Source: Paenibacillus sp. NEAU-GSW1
GTDB lineage: Bacteria; Bacillota; Bacilli; Paenibacillales; Paenibacillaceae
DNA length: 64,000 nt
Assembly: GCF_009737085.1 (NCBI RefSeq)
Contig: NZ_WOVL01000001.1
Span: 124,001 to 188,000 of the forward strand
Reading direction: 5' to 3'
A program made the translations under genes and the position numbers. Positions 28,588-37,123 of the stretch are shown piece by piece; position 1 is the first letter of the stretch, and each line of letters begins with the position of its first letter. The notes under the pieces are model-generated. The model did no database searches. It was not told the DNA's origin and saw only the letters and a program-made list of their open reading frames with translations.

Positions 28588-29589
28588 ATGTTACAATTAA
28601 TGGACCGATTTGGACGCATTCATGATTATTTGCGAATTTCTGTAACGGATAGATGCAATTTGCGGTGCCTTTATTGCATGCCGGAGGAAGGAATGGAATT
28701 CGCTCCTTCAGAGCAATTGCTAAGCTATGATGATATTGTGGAAGTGGTGGAGACCGCTGCGTCGTTAGGGGTAACGAAACTGCGCATTACCGGCGGGGAA
28801 CCGCTCGTTCGCCCGGGTCTGGACGGGCTCATTCGCAGACTGTCTGCAATACCCGGCATTAAAGATATTGCGCTGACGACAAACGGCATTCTGCTTGGCA
28901 AACAGGCTGCGGCGCTTAAAGCAGCCGGCTTGAACCGCGTTAATATAAGCTTGGATACGCTTGACCCGGCGAGATTCCGATTTATCGCCCGCAGAGGCGA
29001 GCTGAAGAAGGTAATGGAAGGGATTGAGGCGGCTGCGGCTGCAGGGCTTGGTCCAATCAAACTGAACTGCGTATTGCTGAAAGGCATTAATGAGGATGAA
29101 ATCGCACAATTTTTAAAGCTGGCTTACGAGCATCAGATGCATGTTCGTTTTATCGAATATATGCCGATTGGTCATGCCGACGACAATTGGCGGTCTCATT
29201 ATTTGCCGTTGTCCCGCGTGCTAGAGGTGGCTGAAGCGGAAGGCTATCGCATCTCGCGCCGCACGAATGTTCAAGGGAACGGTCCCTCGGACGATTGGGA
29301 AATGGAAGGCGGAGTCGGCTCTTTCGGCCTTATTCATCCGATCAGCGATCATTTTTGCAAAAGCTGCAACAGGCTGCGCTTGACTGCTGACGGATCGATC
29401 AAGCCATGCTTGTATTGGGTGGATGAATTGAATGTAAAGGATGCGCTCGGCAACCGATCTGCGATGGAGCAGCTGCTGTACCGGGCAATGGACGTGAAGC
29501 CGGAAAATCATGAAATGGCCGAGAAGCTGGCAAATGAAGCGCAATCGCACATGCCAACCGATCGGAGAATGTCGCAAATTGGAGGGTAA
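28588..29589 (+). CDS. moaA: GTP 3',8-cyclase MoaA
   Basis: The 333-aa radical SAM enzyme has its first cluster motif Cys23-x3-Cys27-x2-Cys30 (DRCNLRCLYC), LRITGGEPLVRPGL near 70, and a second cluster motif CKSCNRLRLTADGSIKPC near 257-274. It ends in Gly-Gly, as active MoaA does. It makes the pyranopterin precursor of molybdenum cofactor from GTP. The ATG at 28588 (SD AAGGAG) is preferred to the GTG at 28579. The divergent MoaD-MoaE gene performs the next step but one; moaC is not visible in the window. Confidence 0.97.
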   Translation: MLQLMDRFGRIHDYLRISVTDRCNLRCLYCMPEEGMEFAPSEQLLSYDDIVEVVETAASLGVTKLRITGGEPLVRPGLDGLIRRLSAIPGIKDIALTTNGILLGKQAAALKAAGLNRVNISLDTLDPARFRFIARRGELKKVMEGIEAAAAAGLGPIKLNCVLLKGINEDEIAQFLKLAYEHQMHVRFIEYMPIGHADDNWRSHYLPLSRVLEVAEAEGYRISRRTNVQGNGPSDDWEMEGGVGSFGLIHPISDHFCKSCNRLRLTADGSIKPCLYWVDELNVKDALGNRSAMEQLLYRAMDVKPENHEMAEKLANEAQSHMPTDRRMSQIGG

Positions 29590-29596
29590 GCGGGGC

Positions 29597-31027
29597 ATGG
29601 ACGGACAACAAATCGTGATCCTTCATAGCAACGATATTCATAGCCGTTTGGAAAATGCCGCGAAAATAGCCACGTATATCGATATCGAACGCGCCAAATA
29701 CGGAACGGATCGCGTTCTCGTTATCGATATTGGCGATCATATGGATCGGATCAGGCTGGAAACGGAGGGCAGCGACGGCAAAGTAAACGTTGCGCTGTTA
29801 AACGCCGCAGGCTACGAGGCGATTGCGCTTGGCAACAATGAAGGGCTTACTTATTCGCGCGATGAATTGGAAGAGGCATATGTCGAGGCGAAATTCGAAG
29901 TGCTCGGCGCGAATATGCCTTTAACCCATACAGGCAAGCTTCCGGAATGGGTAAAGCCATATGCGATCATAGAGAAAAATGGGATTTCGATCGGATTAAT
30001 CGCAGTAACGGCGAGATTTACCGACTTTTATTCGCTGCTGGGCTGGGATTTAACCGATCCGCTGCAAGCTGTTCAAGAACAAGTAAGACAATTGCGCGGC
30101 AAGGTTGACGTTATAGCGGTAATGTCGCATTTAGGTCTGGCGTTCGACAAGCAGATAGCCGAAGAGATTGAAGGCGTCGATCTTATTATGGGCGGGCATA
30201 CGCATCATTTGCTTGAGGAGCCGATCGTCATCGGCACAACGACAATTTGCGCTGCCGGTAAATTCGGCGAGTATATCGGGCGCGTTGAGGTCGGGCTGCA
30301 GCCGGACTCGAAGCGCCCAATGTTCCGCGCGTCATGCGTGCCTACGGCCGCATACGCGGAGCAACGCGAAGCCGCCGCTATCATCGGCGGCTTCCGCGAG
30401 GCGGGCCAGCGCCGCCTGAGCCGGGTCATCGCCCGGCTCGAGACGCCGCTGCCCGCCTTCGCCGAGCGGGAATCGCCGCTCGGCAACTTGCTGGCCGCCG
30501 GCCTGCGCCGCCATGCCGATGCCGAAATCGGCATCGTCAATACGGGGCAGCTGCTCGGCGGCTTGGCCGCGGGCGACGTGACAGAGGGAGAGCTTCACGC
30601 CCTCTGTCCGTCGCCGATCAATCCTTGCCGGATGACGCTCACCGGCAAGGAGATTCGAACAGCGCTCGAGGAGGCGCTGCTCCCTGAATTTATCGAGAAG
30701 CCGATTAAAGGCTACGGCTTTCGCGGAGAAGTGCTAGGGACGCTTGCCGTCGACGGCATGACGGTCGAATATGATCCAAGGCGATTGCCGATGGAGAGGC
30801 TGACAACCGTTCTTGTCGGTGCCGAGCCGCTCGCAGACGAGCGGGATTATATCGTTGGCTGCATTGATATGTTTACATTTCATATCGGCTATTTAACGCT
30901 TGGACAAGGACGTGAAATATCCTATTACTTGCCGGAATTCATTCGCGATGTCATCGCGGCCGAGCTGACGAACGAGTCAGCGGTAAAAGAATGCAACAAC
31001 AAACGTTGGAGAATTATGTCGAATTAA
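29597..31027 (+). CDS. 5'-nucleotidase/2',3'-cyclic phosphodiesterase family metallophosphoesterase (YunD-like)
   Basis: The 476-aa protein carries metallophosphoesterase motifs HSNDIHSRLENA (near 10), VIDIGDHMD (near 43), LGNNEG (near 76; canonical GNHE is changed to GNNE), MSHLG and GGHTHH (near 200), and a C-terminal 5'-nucleotidase domain containing GNLLAAGLRRHADAEIGIVNTG. No signal peptide is visible, so it is probably cytoplasmic like B. subtilis YunD. The start is ATG 29597 with SD GGAGGG; the long upstream frame lies in moaA. It is 7 nt downstream of moaA and may be co-transcribed. Codon composition near 30330-30560 is very GC-rich. Confidence 0.88.
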   Translation: MDGQQIVILHSNDIHSRLENAAKIATYIDIERAKYGTDRVLVIDIGDHMDRIRLETEGSDGKVNVALLNAAGYEAIALGNNEGLTYSRDELEEAYVEAKFEVLGANMPLTHTGKLPEWVKPYAIIEKNGISIGLIAVTARFTDFYSLLGWDLTDPLQAVQEQVRQLRGKVDVIAVMSHLGLAFDKQIAEEIEGVDLIMGGHTHHLLEEPIVIGTTTICAAGKFGEYIGRVEVGLQPDSKRPMFRASCVPTAAYAEQREAAAIIGGFREAGQRRLSRVIARLETPLPAFAERESPLGNLLAAGLRRHADAEIGIVNTGQLLGGLAAGDVTEGELHALCPSPINPCRMTLTGKEIRTALEEALLPEFIEKPIKGYGFRGEVLGTLAVDGMTVEYDPRRLPMERLTTVLVGAEPLADERDYIVGCIDMFTFHIGYLTLGQGREISYYLPEFIRDVIAAELTNESAVKECNNKRWRIMSN

Positions 31028-31071
31028 AGAAGAAAATGGTTGCGATATACGCTAATTTACCTTAAAGTTAA

Positions 31072-31100
31072 TTTACGACCCGCTTTTTCCGATGTATAGT
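31072..31100 (+). promoter_or_regulatory. SigA-like promoter before the second HD-GYP gene
   Basis: TTTACG (31072-31077), 17 nt, TATAGT (31095-31100), 33 nt before the start codon. Confidence 0.5.
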
Positions 31101-31132
31101 ATAAATATCCACGTTAGGGAAGGATCGAGAAA

Positions 31133-32251
31133 ATGCGTTTGGTACCTTTAGCGCAATGCCGACCAGGAATGAAGCTGGCCAAAAAGATTTTCTCCGGCGA
31201 AGGTCTTGTCCTCTTGGGGGAAAATGTTGAATTAACAAGCAGGTTAATAACCCGTCTGGAGCAATGCGGCATTTACTATGTGTTTATTGTCGATCCGCGG
31301 ACGGATGATATTGTCACGCCTGAAATTATTAGTGATGATACGATGCGAATCGCCCTTAAAGAAATTAAGACGAATTTCCGCCATATGATGGATCGTCCGA
31401 AACGTAAAAAAGGGGTCACTTATCCATATATCGCACAACCGTTTCGAAATATGATGAATATGATTATCGACGATTTGTCCAGCCATCGGGACGCTATGAT
31501 TATGCTGATGAATATGGGGATTGTCGATGACTATTTGTTTCAGCACTCGCTGAATGTTTGCGTCTATACGACGCTGCTTGGCACCGCCTACGGCTATTCG
31601 CGGGATGAGCTCGTCGTGCTGGGGATGGGAGCGCTGCTTCACGATATCGGAAAGACGCAAATATCAATGGATGTGTTGAAGAAGCCGGACCGGCTTACTG
31701 CGGAAGAGTTCGTGATGATGAAGAGCCATGCCAGAATCGGCTATGAGCTGCTGAAGGATGAGCCGAATTTGCCGCTTCAAGTGGCGCATTGCGCTTTTCA
31801 GCACCATGAGCGGCTTGACGGAAGCGGTTATCCGCGCGGCATCAAGGGCAATGAGATTCATGATTACGCCAAATGGATCGGTCTCGTCGATTCCTATGAC
31901 GCGATGACAACGAATCGCGTATACCGTTCGCCTATGCTCCCTCATCAAGCCATCGAGCTGTTGTACGCAGGCACAGGCACGCTGTATGAACAGCATATGG
32001 TACAGCTGTTTCGCGACAAGGTGGCGATTTACCCAATCGGAATTACCGTTCGTTTACATACAAGAGAGGTTGGAGTCGTTGTCGACTATAACATCTCTTA
32101 TCCGCATCGTCCGGTTGTTCGTATATTGTATAACGAAGCAGGCGAAGAGCTGGCCGTTCCCTATGAAGTCGATCTGTCCAAACAACTGTCGACAATGATT
32201 GTTGGAGTGGACGGCGACGGCGGCGAGGTTCAGCTTGCATCGGGAATATAG
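31133..32251 (+). CDS. HD-GYP domain protein (cyclic-di-GMP phosphodiesterase)
   Basis: The 372-aa protein starts MRLVPLAQCRPGMKLAKKIF, an N-terminal domain common to Bacillota HD-GYP proteins, and has HDIGKTQISMDVLKKPDRLT near residue 172 and HHERLDGSGYPRGIKGNEIHDYAK near 225. All metal and GYP residues are present, so cyclic-di-GMP hydrolysis is expected. A C-terminal domain (about 300-372) with GITVRLHTREVGVVVDYN looks like a small beta domain. It has its own promoter and terminator and differs from the HD-GYP gene at 26503 mainly in this extra tail. Confidence 0.9.
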   Translation: MRLVPLAQCRPGMKLAKKIFSGEGLVLLGENVELTSRLITRLEQCGIYYVFIVDPRTDDIVTPEIISDDTMRIALKEIKTNFRHMMDRPKRKKGVTYPYIAQPFRNMMNMIIDDLSSHRDAMIMLMNMGIVDDYLFQHSLNVCVYTTLLGTAYGYSRDELVVLGMGALLHDIGKTQISMDVLKKPDRLTAEEFVMMKSHARIGYELLKDEPNLPLQVAHCAFQHHERLDGSGYPRGIKGNEIHDYAKWIGLVDSYDAMTTNRVYRSPMLPHQAIELLYAGTGTLYEQHMVQLFRDKVAIYPIGITVRLHTREVGVVVDYNISYPHRPVVRILYNEAGEELAVPYEVDLSKQLSTMIVGVDGDGGEVQLASGI

Positions 32252-32259
32252 CGAGAAAC

Positions 32260-32293
32260 AAGAAGCCGAGCAGTTAGCAGGCTTCTTTTTTTT
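32260..32293 (+). terminator. Terminator of the second HD-GYP gene
   Basis: AAGAAGCC (32260-32267) pairs with GGCTTCTT (32280-32287), followed by an eight-T run. Confidence 0.88.
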
Positions 32294-32380
32294 GCGCCTT
32301 TTGCCTGGAATATTCTTATTTGCGTCATTTGGGCGTGGACATTACAATGGATATAATCAAGAAAGTCAGGTGCTGATACA

Positions 32381-33517
32381 ATGAATACGATTGATTTGCA
32401 ACATAGAAAAGAAGCGCTTGCCGCCTTGTCTCCGGCAAATGATCCGTGGGACCCGGTCCGGTCGGTCCAGAAGTTCGGCAGACACAAGTTGACAAGCGTA
32501 GAAATGACCGTGTCGAATCTGTGCAATATGCGATGCGAGCATTGCGCTGTTGGCGACACGCTCGTAATGGCGGAGCCGGCTAAGCTGCCGCTTGAGCTGA
32601 TGCTCCGCCGGCTTGACGAGGTTGAACATTTAGAAACGATCAGCATTACGGGCGGCGAACCAAGCTTCTCCGACCGTACGGTAAAGGAGTATATGGTTCC
32701 GTTGCTGCAGTACGCAAGAAGCAGAGGAATCCGCTCGCAGATTAATTCCAATGTTACGCTTCCCTACAGCCGCTACGAGCAGCTTGCTCCGTACTTGGAT
32801 GTCATGCATATTTCATTCAATTACACGACGGCGGACGATTTCCACGCGATCGGCTTTGCCAAAGCAGGACATTCCGTTTCACGCGATGCGGCCGTTAAGC
32901 TTTACGACAGGATGATTGACAATGCCCGCCGCTTAAGCGACGCCGGCGTGCTCGTATCGGCTGAATCGATGATCAATTACCGAACGCATGAAAAGATTGA
33001 TGAGATCCATCGCCTGATCGTGGAGATGGGCTGCCAGCGCCATGAAGTGCATCCGATGTATCCAAGCTCCTTCGCGAAAGATTTGCCGGCGATTGATCGC
33101 CTGCAAATGCGCCGCGCCATCGAGAAGCTGCTGGAATCCCGCGATCGCTCGGTTTGGATGCTGTTTGGCACGTTGCCGTTCTATCATTGCAGCGACGACG
33201 CTGAGGAACGCGCGCTGCTGACGCGCCTCCAGCAGGAGCCAAACGTAACGGTGCGCAACGATCCCGACGGACGCAATCGGTTGAACGTTAATCTGTTTAC
33301 AGGCGAAGTGTTCGTAACCGACTTCTCCGATGTGCCGTCCTTCGGCAATATTGAATCGGAGAAGCTCGACGATGTATTCGATCGCTGGCTTGGCCATTCT
33401 TTGGCCCGAAGCGTCAACTGCTATTGTCCGGCAGCCTCCTGCTGCGGCCCGAACTTGCTCGTCAAAGATATGTATTACGGCGATGTTGATTTCCTTCAAC
33501 GTCGCGCGATTTTGTAA
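32381..33517 (+). CDS. Radical SAM/CxCxxxxC motif protein, YfkAB type
   Basis: The 378-aa protein has a radical SAM cluster motif (NLCNMRCEHC near residues 47-56), ITGGEPSF near 88 and a C-terminal motif CYCPAASCCG near residue 347 fitting Cys-x-Cys-x4-Cys. This combination defines the YfkAB proteins, whose reaction is unknown to me. The ATG at 32381 follows AGGTG. It is transcribed alone or with ytvI, 98 nt further on. The extra cysteines suggest a second Fe-S cluster, as in SPASM-type radical SAM enzymes. Confidence 0.88.
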   Translation: MNTIDLQHRKEALAALSPANDPWDPVRSVQKFGRHKLTSVEMTVSNLCNMRCEHCAVGDTLVMAEPAKLPLELMLRRLDEVEHLETISITGGEPSFSDRTVKEYMVPLLQYARSRGIRSQINSNVTLPYSRYEQLAPYLDVMHISFNYTTADDFHAIGFAKAGHSVSRDAAVKLYDRMIDNARRLSDAGVLVSAESMINYRTHEKIDEIHRLIVEMGCQRHEVHPMYPSSFAKDLPAIDRLQMRRAIEKLLESRDRSVWMLFGTLPFYHCSDDAEERALLTRLQQEPNVTVRNDPDGRNRLNVNLFTGEVFVTDFSDVPSFGNIESEKLDDVFDRWLGHSLARSVNCYCPAASCCGPNLLVKDMYYGDVDFLQRRAIL

Positions 33518-33615
33518 CCGTTCAGCTGTTCTGTGAAATCGCCGGAATCGGATGGGAATTTTGAGAGTATGGTAGTAATAGATCCTGATGTCATTTATGT
33601 CAAGGAGGGGATCGC

Positions 33616-34647
33616 TTGTCCGTTAAAACATTGCTCCTGCTGGCAGTGGGCTTATTGTTGCTCTACTTGCTGTTTACGGTTGGAGCGCCGTTCTTGCTTG
33701 CGCTGGTCGTCGCTATTTTTATAGAACCGCTGACGCAGTTGTTCGTAGGCAAATTTCGCATGAACAGACTTATTGCCTCGACGATATCAAGCACGCTGTT
33801 TACCGTTATCCTTTTAGGTCTCATGGCGCTGCTTGGCGTAAAGATCGTAACCGAACTGCTTGCGTTTGCGCAGCGGGTTCCCGGTTACGTCAGCGACGCC
33901 AATACATATGTTACCCAATTGATGGATGAAACTAAAACGCTTTACGAGCATTTGTCGCCGGATGCGGTTGCGCAAGTGGAAAATTGGCTGACAGGTCTCG
34001 GCAATACGCTGACAAGCATGGTCAAATCATTGTCAAGCGCAGTTATCTCGTTCGCTTCGGGCATTCCCGGCATGTTCATTTTCTTTATCGTTTTTTTGGT
34101 GGCGGTCTATATGTTTGGTTACAGCCTCAATACGATGAAAGCTTCCGTGCTTTCGCTGTTCGAGGAGAAGTCGAGGCCGCAAGTGAACGAAGTGCTGGTC
34201 AATTTGAAAAAATCGATTTTCGGTTTTCTGCGCTCGCAAATTATTTTAAGCGCGATGACCTATGCCATCTCCATCGTCGGTTTGCTCATTCTTGATGTGA
34301 AGTACCCGCTCGCTATTGCGCTGCTTATTGTTATCGTCGACATCATGCCGATTCTCGGCACAGGCTCGGTGCTCGTCCCTTGGGGCGCATACCTTGCCGT
34401 AACCGGCGATTTGTATACGGGCATCGGCTTGTTTATTTTGTTTCTGTTCATTACCGTGTTCCGCCGCATCGTCGAGCCGAAAATATTGGGCGATTCCGTC
34501 GGCATCGGATCCTTGGCCGCGCTTATCAGCCTTTACGTCGGCTTTAAGCTCGTAGGCGTTATCGGCGTATTCCTTGGTCCGCTTGTCATCATTATTTATA
34601 TGGCTGCCCGAAAAGCCGGCCTATTCAAAATCAATATTAAGCTTTAA
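33616..34647 (+). CDS. ytvI: AI-2E family/YtvI-like membrane protein
   Basis: The 343-aa protein has about eight hydrophobic segments in the AI-2E (UPF0118) layout: two N-terminal helices, a third, a soluble stretch (about 85-145), then five more, with the family motif PILGTGSVLVPWGAYL near 250 and GIGSLAALISLYVGFKLVGVIGVFLGPL near the end. In Bacillus, YtvI is linked to sporulation; there it is a neighbour of citZ, whereas here it lies 27 kb away. The start is TTG 33616, preceded by AAGGAGGGG seven nt upstream. Confidence 0.85.
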   Translation: MSVKTLLLLAVGLLLLYLLFTVGAPFLLALVVAIFIEPLTQLFVGKFRMNRLIASTISSTLFTVILLGLMALLGVKIVTELLAFAQRVPGYVSDANTYVTQLMDETKTLYEHLSPDAVAQVENWLTGLGNTLTSMVKSLSSAVISFASGIPGMFIFFIVFLVAVYMFGYSLNTMKASVLSLFEEKSRPQVNEVLVNLKKSIFGFLRSQIILSAMTYAISIVGLLILDVKYPLAIALLIVIVDIMPILGTGSVLVPWGAYLAVTGDLYTGIGLFILFLFITVFRRIVEPKILGDSVGIGSLAALISLYVGFKLVGVIGVFLGPLVIIIYMAARKAGLFKINIKL

Positions 34648-34667
34648 TTGTAAGGGGCGTATATACA

Positions 34668-35345
34668 TTGACAGCAATGAAATTCGACAAACCGGAAGCG
34701 GTAATTTTTGATATGGACGGCACGTTGTTCGAGACCGAAACGTTGCTTCGCTCGGTACATGCGCGATTGTTCGATACGTTGCGCGAGGAAGGGCTTTATG
34801 TGCAAGAGACGCCGCCGATCGAACAGATATTAGCTTGCCTCGGCATGCTGCTGGACGATATTTGGCGCAAGATTATGCCTGAGAGCTCCGAGGCAGCGCG
34901 CAGGCGCGCCGATGACCTCTTTCTGCAATATGAGGTGGAGGATTTGGAGGCGGGCAAGGGGAGTCTGTATCCCGGAACGGCTGAGACGCTGTCCGCCTTG
35001 AAGGCGCAAGGCATCAAGCTGTTCGTGGCGAGCAACGGACTCGAGTGCTACGTAAAGGAAGTTGCCAAGCATCGCGGCATAGCCGAGCTGTTTGACGGCT
35101 TGTACAGCGCCGGCGAATACCAAACGTTAAGCAAGGTTGATCTTGTCGCTCGTCTGCTTCAGGATCATGGCATCGAGAAGGCTTGGATGGTCGGCGACCG
35201 TTCTTCCGACGTAGAAGCGGGCAAACGCAACGGACTTCTCGTCGTAGGCTGCGCGTATGCCGGCTACGGCCGCGATGCGGAGCTGGACGGAAGCGATGCG
35301 CTTATATCGTCTATGCCTGAACTGCTGGAGCTTGTGAAAGAGTAA
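34668..35345 (+). CDS. HAD-superfamily phosphatase
   Basis: The 225-aa protein shows haloacid-dehalogenase motifs: VIFDMDGTLFETE (motif I, near residue 12), LFVASNGLE (motif II, near 120), a lysine in LSKVDLVARLL (motif III, near 157) and MVGDRSSDVEAGKRNG (motif IV, near 176). A helical cap lies between motifs I and II, as in phosphoglycolate phosphatase and related enzymes. Substrate is not readable. It begins at TTG 34668, 20 nt after ytvI (SD AAGGGG); an ATG at 34677 is the alternative. Confidence 0.88.
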   Translation: MTAMKFDKPEAVIFDMDGTLFETETLLRSVHARLFDTLREEGLYVQETPPIEQILACLGMLLDDIWRKIMPESSEAARRRADDLFLQYEVEDLEAGKGSLYPGTAETLSALKAQGIKLFVASNGLECYVKEVAKHRGIAELFDGLYSAGEYQTLSKVDLVARLLQDHGIEKAWMVGDRSSDVEAGKRNGLLVVGCAYAGYGRDAELDGSDALISSMPELLELVKE

Positions 35346-35374
35346 AGGGAGAAAAGTGAAGGCTGCATAACGAC

Positions 35375-35423
35375 AAAGGGATGTCTCGCACGTCATCGAC
35401 GATGACCGCGGGACATCCCTTTT
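35375..35423. terminator. Bidirectional terminator between HAD gene and ATP-grasp operon
   Basis: AAAGGGATGTC (35375-35385) pairs with GACATCCCTTT (35412-35422), with a partly paired inner region. It lies between convergent genes, so it can end both the HAD gene and the minus-strand ATP-grasp operon. Confidence 0.85.
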
Positions 35424-35436
35424 GCTCTATCAAAGG

Positions 35437-36621
35437 CTATTGCTGCAGAAGGCTTGACGGTTCAGCCGGAACCACGCCAGCGCCGCCCGCAGCCGCGGTT
35501 CCGGCTGCATTCGAACGCTTTCGTTTTTTCTTTTGCTTATGCAGCCAAAGGGCATATTCCAGCGGGCGAATTATCGCAGTGCGGTAAATTTCTTTTTCGC
35601 CAGCTTGCACGAACACTTCCCGCGCAGGCTTAGGATTGACCTCAAGCATCCATATATGCCCTTTCTGGTCGATCGCCAGATCCAGCGCCAGCTCGCAGAG
35701 CCTGCCGTAGCATACTTCCAAATATTGAGCGACGCCAACGCCGAACTGCTCTGCTTCCGCAGTCACCTCGGCTGCACGCTCCTCGCTGCCGAGCCATTGC
35801 TTCAGCAATGTCTTCATCGATATCGCATGCCCTCCGCCGTGCAGGTTGGAGGTGACGCTTCCGGCTGCGCCGACCCGTCCGGCGCAGCCGGTTACCTGCC
35901 ATAACCCTTCTCCGTTTTTCTGCACGAGCATGCGGTAGTCGTGAACTCTGCCGTTCGGCAGCTTTAGCTGCAGCCCTTGCTGAACCAAATAACGATGACT
36001 TTTTAAATCCCAAGCCGCCAAATAGCTGTTCAACTCAGAGGAAGAGAGGCGTCTCGGACTAATGATATGGCGGTCCTGGGCTCTCCCCTGAATGAGCAAA
36101 TAACCGCTCTTTTTACGTTCAATGCGCAAAATGCCGCGTCCCCCGGTTCCGTTAATCGGCTTCAAATAGAGGAGGGGATATTTGCGCAGCATGTCGGATA
36201 CGTCCTGAAGCCCATCGACCATGCGGCAGGCAGGCAAGTAGCTTCTAAATCTCGCATCCTTGGACAGAATGCGATGAATCGTCCATTTATTGCGAAGAGG
36301 GCGGTTGAGAAAGTTGAGATGTCCGTATTTATTGCGGAACTGTCTCAGCTGCTCGAACCGGTACGTCCGTTGTATGCGGCAGCGGTCAAAAATTAGCGAA
36401 GGGAACGAGGTCCATTTACGCGTCCACTTTCGCTCGTCGGGATGATAGACCTGCGCATGAATCCGGTTCAATTGATAGTTGACATCCTTAGGCGTAAAAA
36501 CGATGACGTCGAGTCCGAGCTTACGCCCGGCGACGGTCATCTTCTGGTATATGTCGCGCTCCTCGAGCAATCCGTTTTCATTTAGATAAAGCGTCAATAT
36601 TCCGAGTACTGGCTGCGTCAT
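35437..36621 (-). CDS. YheC/YheD-type ATP-grasp protein, short form (copy 5, last in operon)
   Basis: The 394-aa protein has the family layout: an N-terminal domain beginning MTQPVLGILTLYLNE, FPSLIFDRC near 83, then an ATP-grasp fold with LYLKPINGTGGRGILRI near 155, HDYRMLVQKNGEGLW near 235, and ELALDLAIDQKGHIWMLEVNPKPARE near 325, giving the metal-binding Glu and Asn. The Lys/Ala-rich tail (KKKRKRSNAAGTAAAGG) is unique to this copy. In Bacillus YheC and YheD are spore-coat associated; the ATP-grasp fold predicts an ATP-dependent ligase of unknown substrate. The start is ATG 36621 (SD AAAGGAG). Confidence 0.88.
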   Translation of the reverse strand: MTQPVLGILTLYLNENGLLEERDIYQKMTVAGRKLGLDVIVFTPKDVNYQLNRIHAQVYHPDERKWTRKWTSFPSLIFDRCRIQRTYRFEQLRQFRNKYGHLNFLNRPLRNKWTIHRILSKDARFRSYLPACRMVDGLQDVSDMLRKYPLLYLKPINGTGGRGILRIERKKSGYLLIQGRAQDRHIISPRRLSSSELNSYLAAWDLKSHRYLVQQGLQLKLPNGRVHDYRMLVQKNGEGLWQVTGCAGRVGAAGSVTSNLHGGGHAISMKTLLKQWLGSEERAAEVTAEAEQFGVGVAQYLEVCYGRLCELALDLAIDQKGHIWMLEVNPKPAREVFVQAGEKEIYRTAIIRPLEYALWLHKQKKKRKRSNAAGTAAAGGAGVVPAEPSSLLQQ

Positions 36622-37078
36622 CGTTGATTCTCCTTTCAAAACGGAGCGTTGGCTTGCCGGTCGGACCCGTATGCAATGACACAGCGGTCAGGCCTAGCTG
36701 AAAGCACAGTCTCATGCTGGCTACGTTGTCAATCGCGACATTGCAAGTAAAGCTGCTGAGCTTATCGATCATTGCGCGGACCAAGGCGGAGCCGATTCCC
36801 AAGCGGCGCGCATCGGGATGTACGACAAAAAAGCTGCCTCGCTCTCCGCCCCCGGAGGCAAAGCCGATGCCGGCTATTCTGCCGTTTAGCTTTGCGACTG
36901 CAATGACGGCTTCCGGAGCGCCCGCCTCGTTCATTTCAGCAAGCAGCGACGGCTCCAGCAGCCTTAGCGCGTGAACGGCTGCAACCGTCAGCCGCTTCTC
37001 CCCGAATCGGACGGCAAATCCCAGCAGTCTTTTTCTTTCTTTCAACCACAGTTCGGGGGTAAGCAGCTGCAGTTCCAT
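36578..37078 (-). CDS. GNAT-family N-acetyltransferase
   Basis: The 166-aa protein contains GRIAGIGFASGG and FFVVHPDARRLGIGSALVRAMID (about 75-105), a GNAT acetyl-CoA-binding motif A of type R-x-x-G-x-G/A, followed by NVAIDNVASMRLCFQLGL, typical motif B. It lies inside the ATP-grasp operon, starting 45 nt after copy 4, with its end overlapping the start of copy 5 by 44 nt. ATG 37078 has SD GAGAGGAG. Acetylation of a product or precursor handled by the ATP-grasp enzymes is a reasonable guess. Confidence 0.85.
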   Translation of the reverse strand: MELQLLTPELWLKERKRLLGFAVRFGEKRLTVAAVHALRLLEPSLLAEMNEAGAPEAVIAVAKLNGRIAGIGFASGGGERGSFFVVHPDARRLGIGSALVRAMIDKLSSFTCNVAIDNVASMRLCFQLGLTAVSLHTGPTGKPTLRFERRINDDAASTRNIDALSK

Positions 37079-37123
37079 TGCCCGTGCTCCTCTCTTTGCC
37101 GCCGCTTGAACGTGACGGCGATG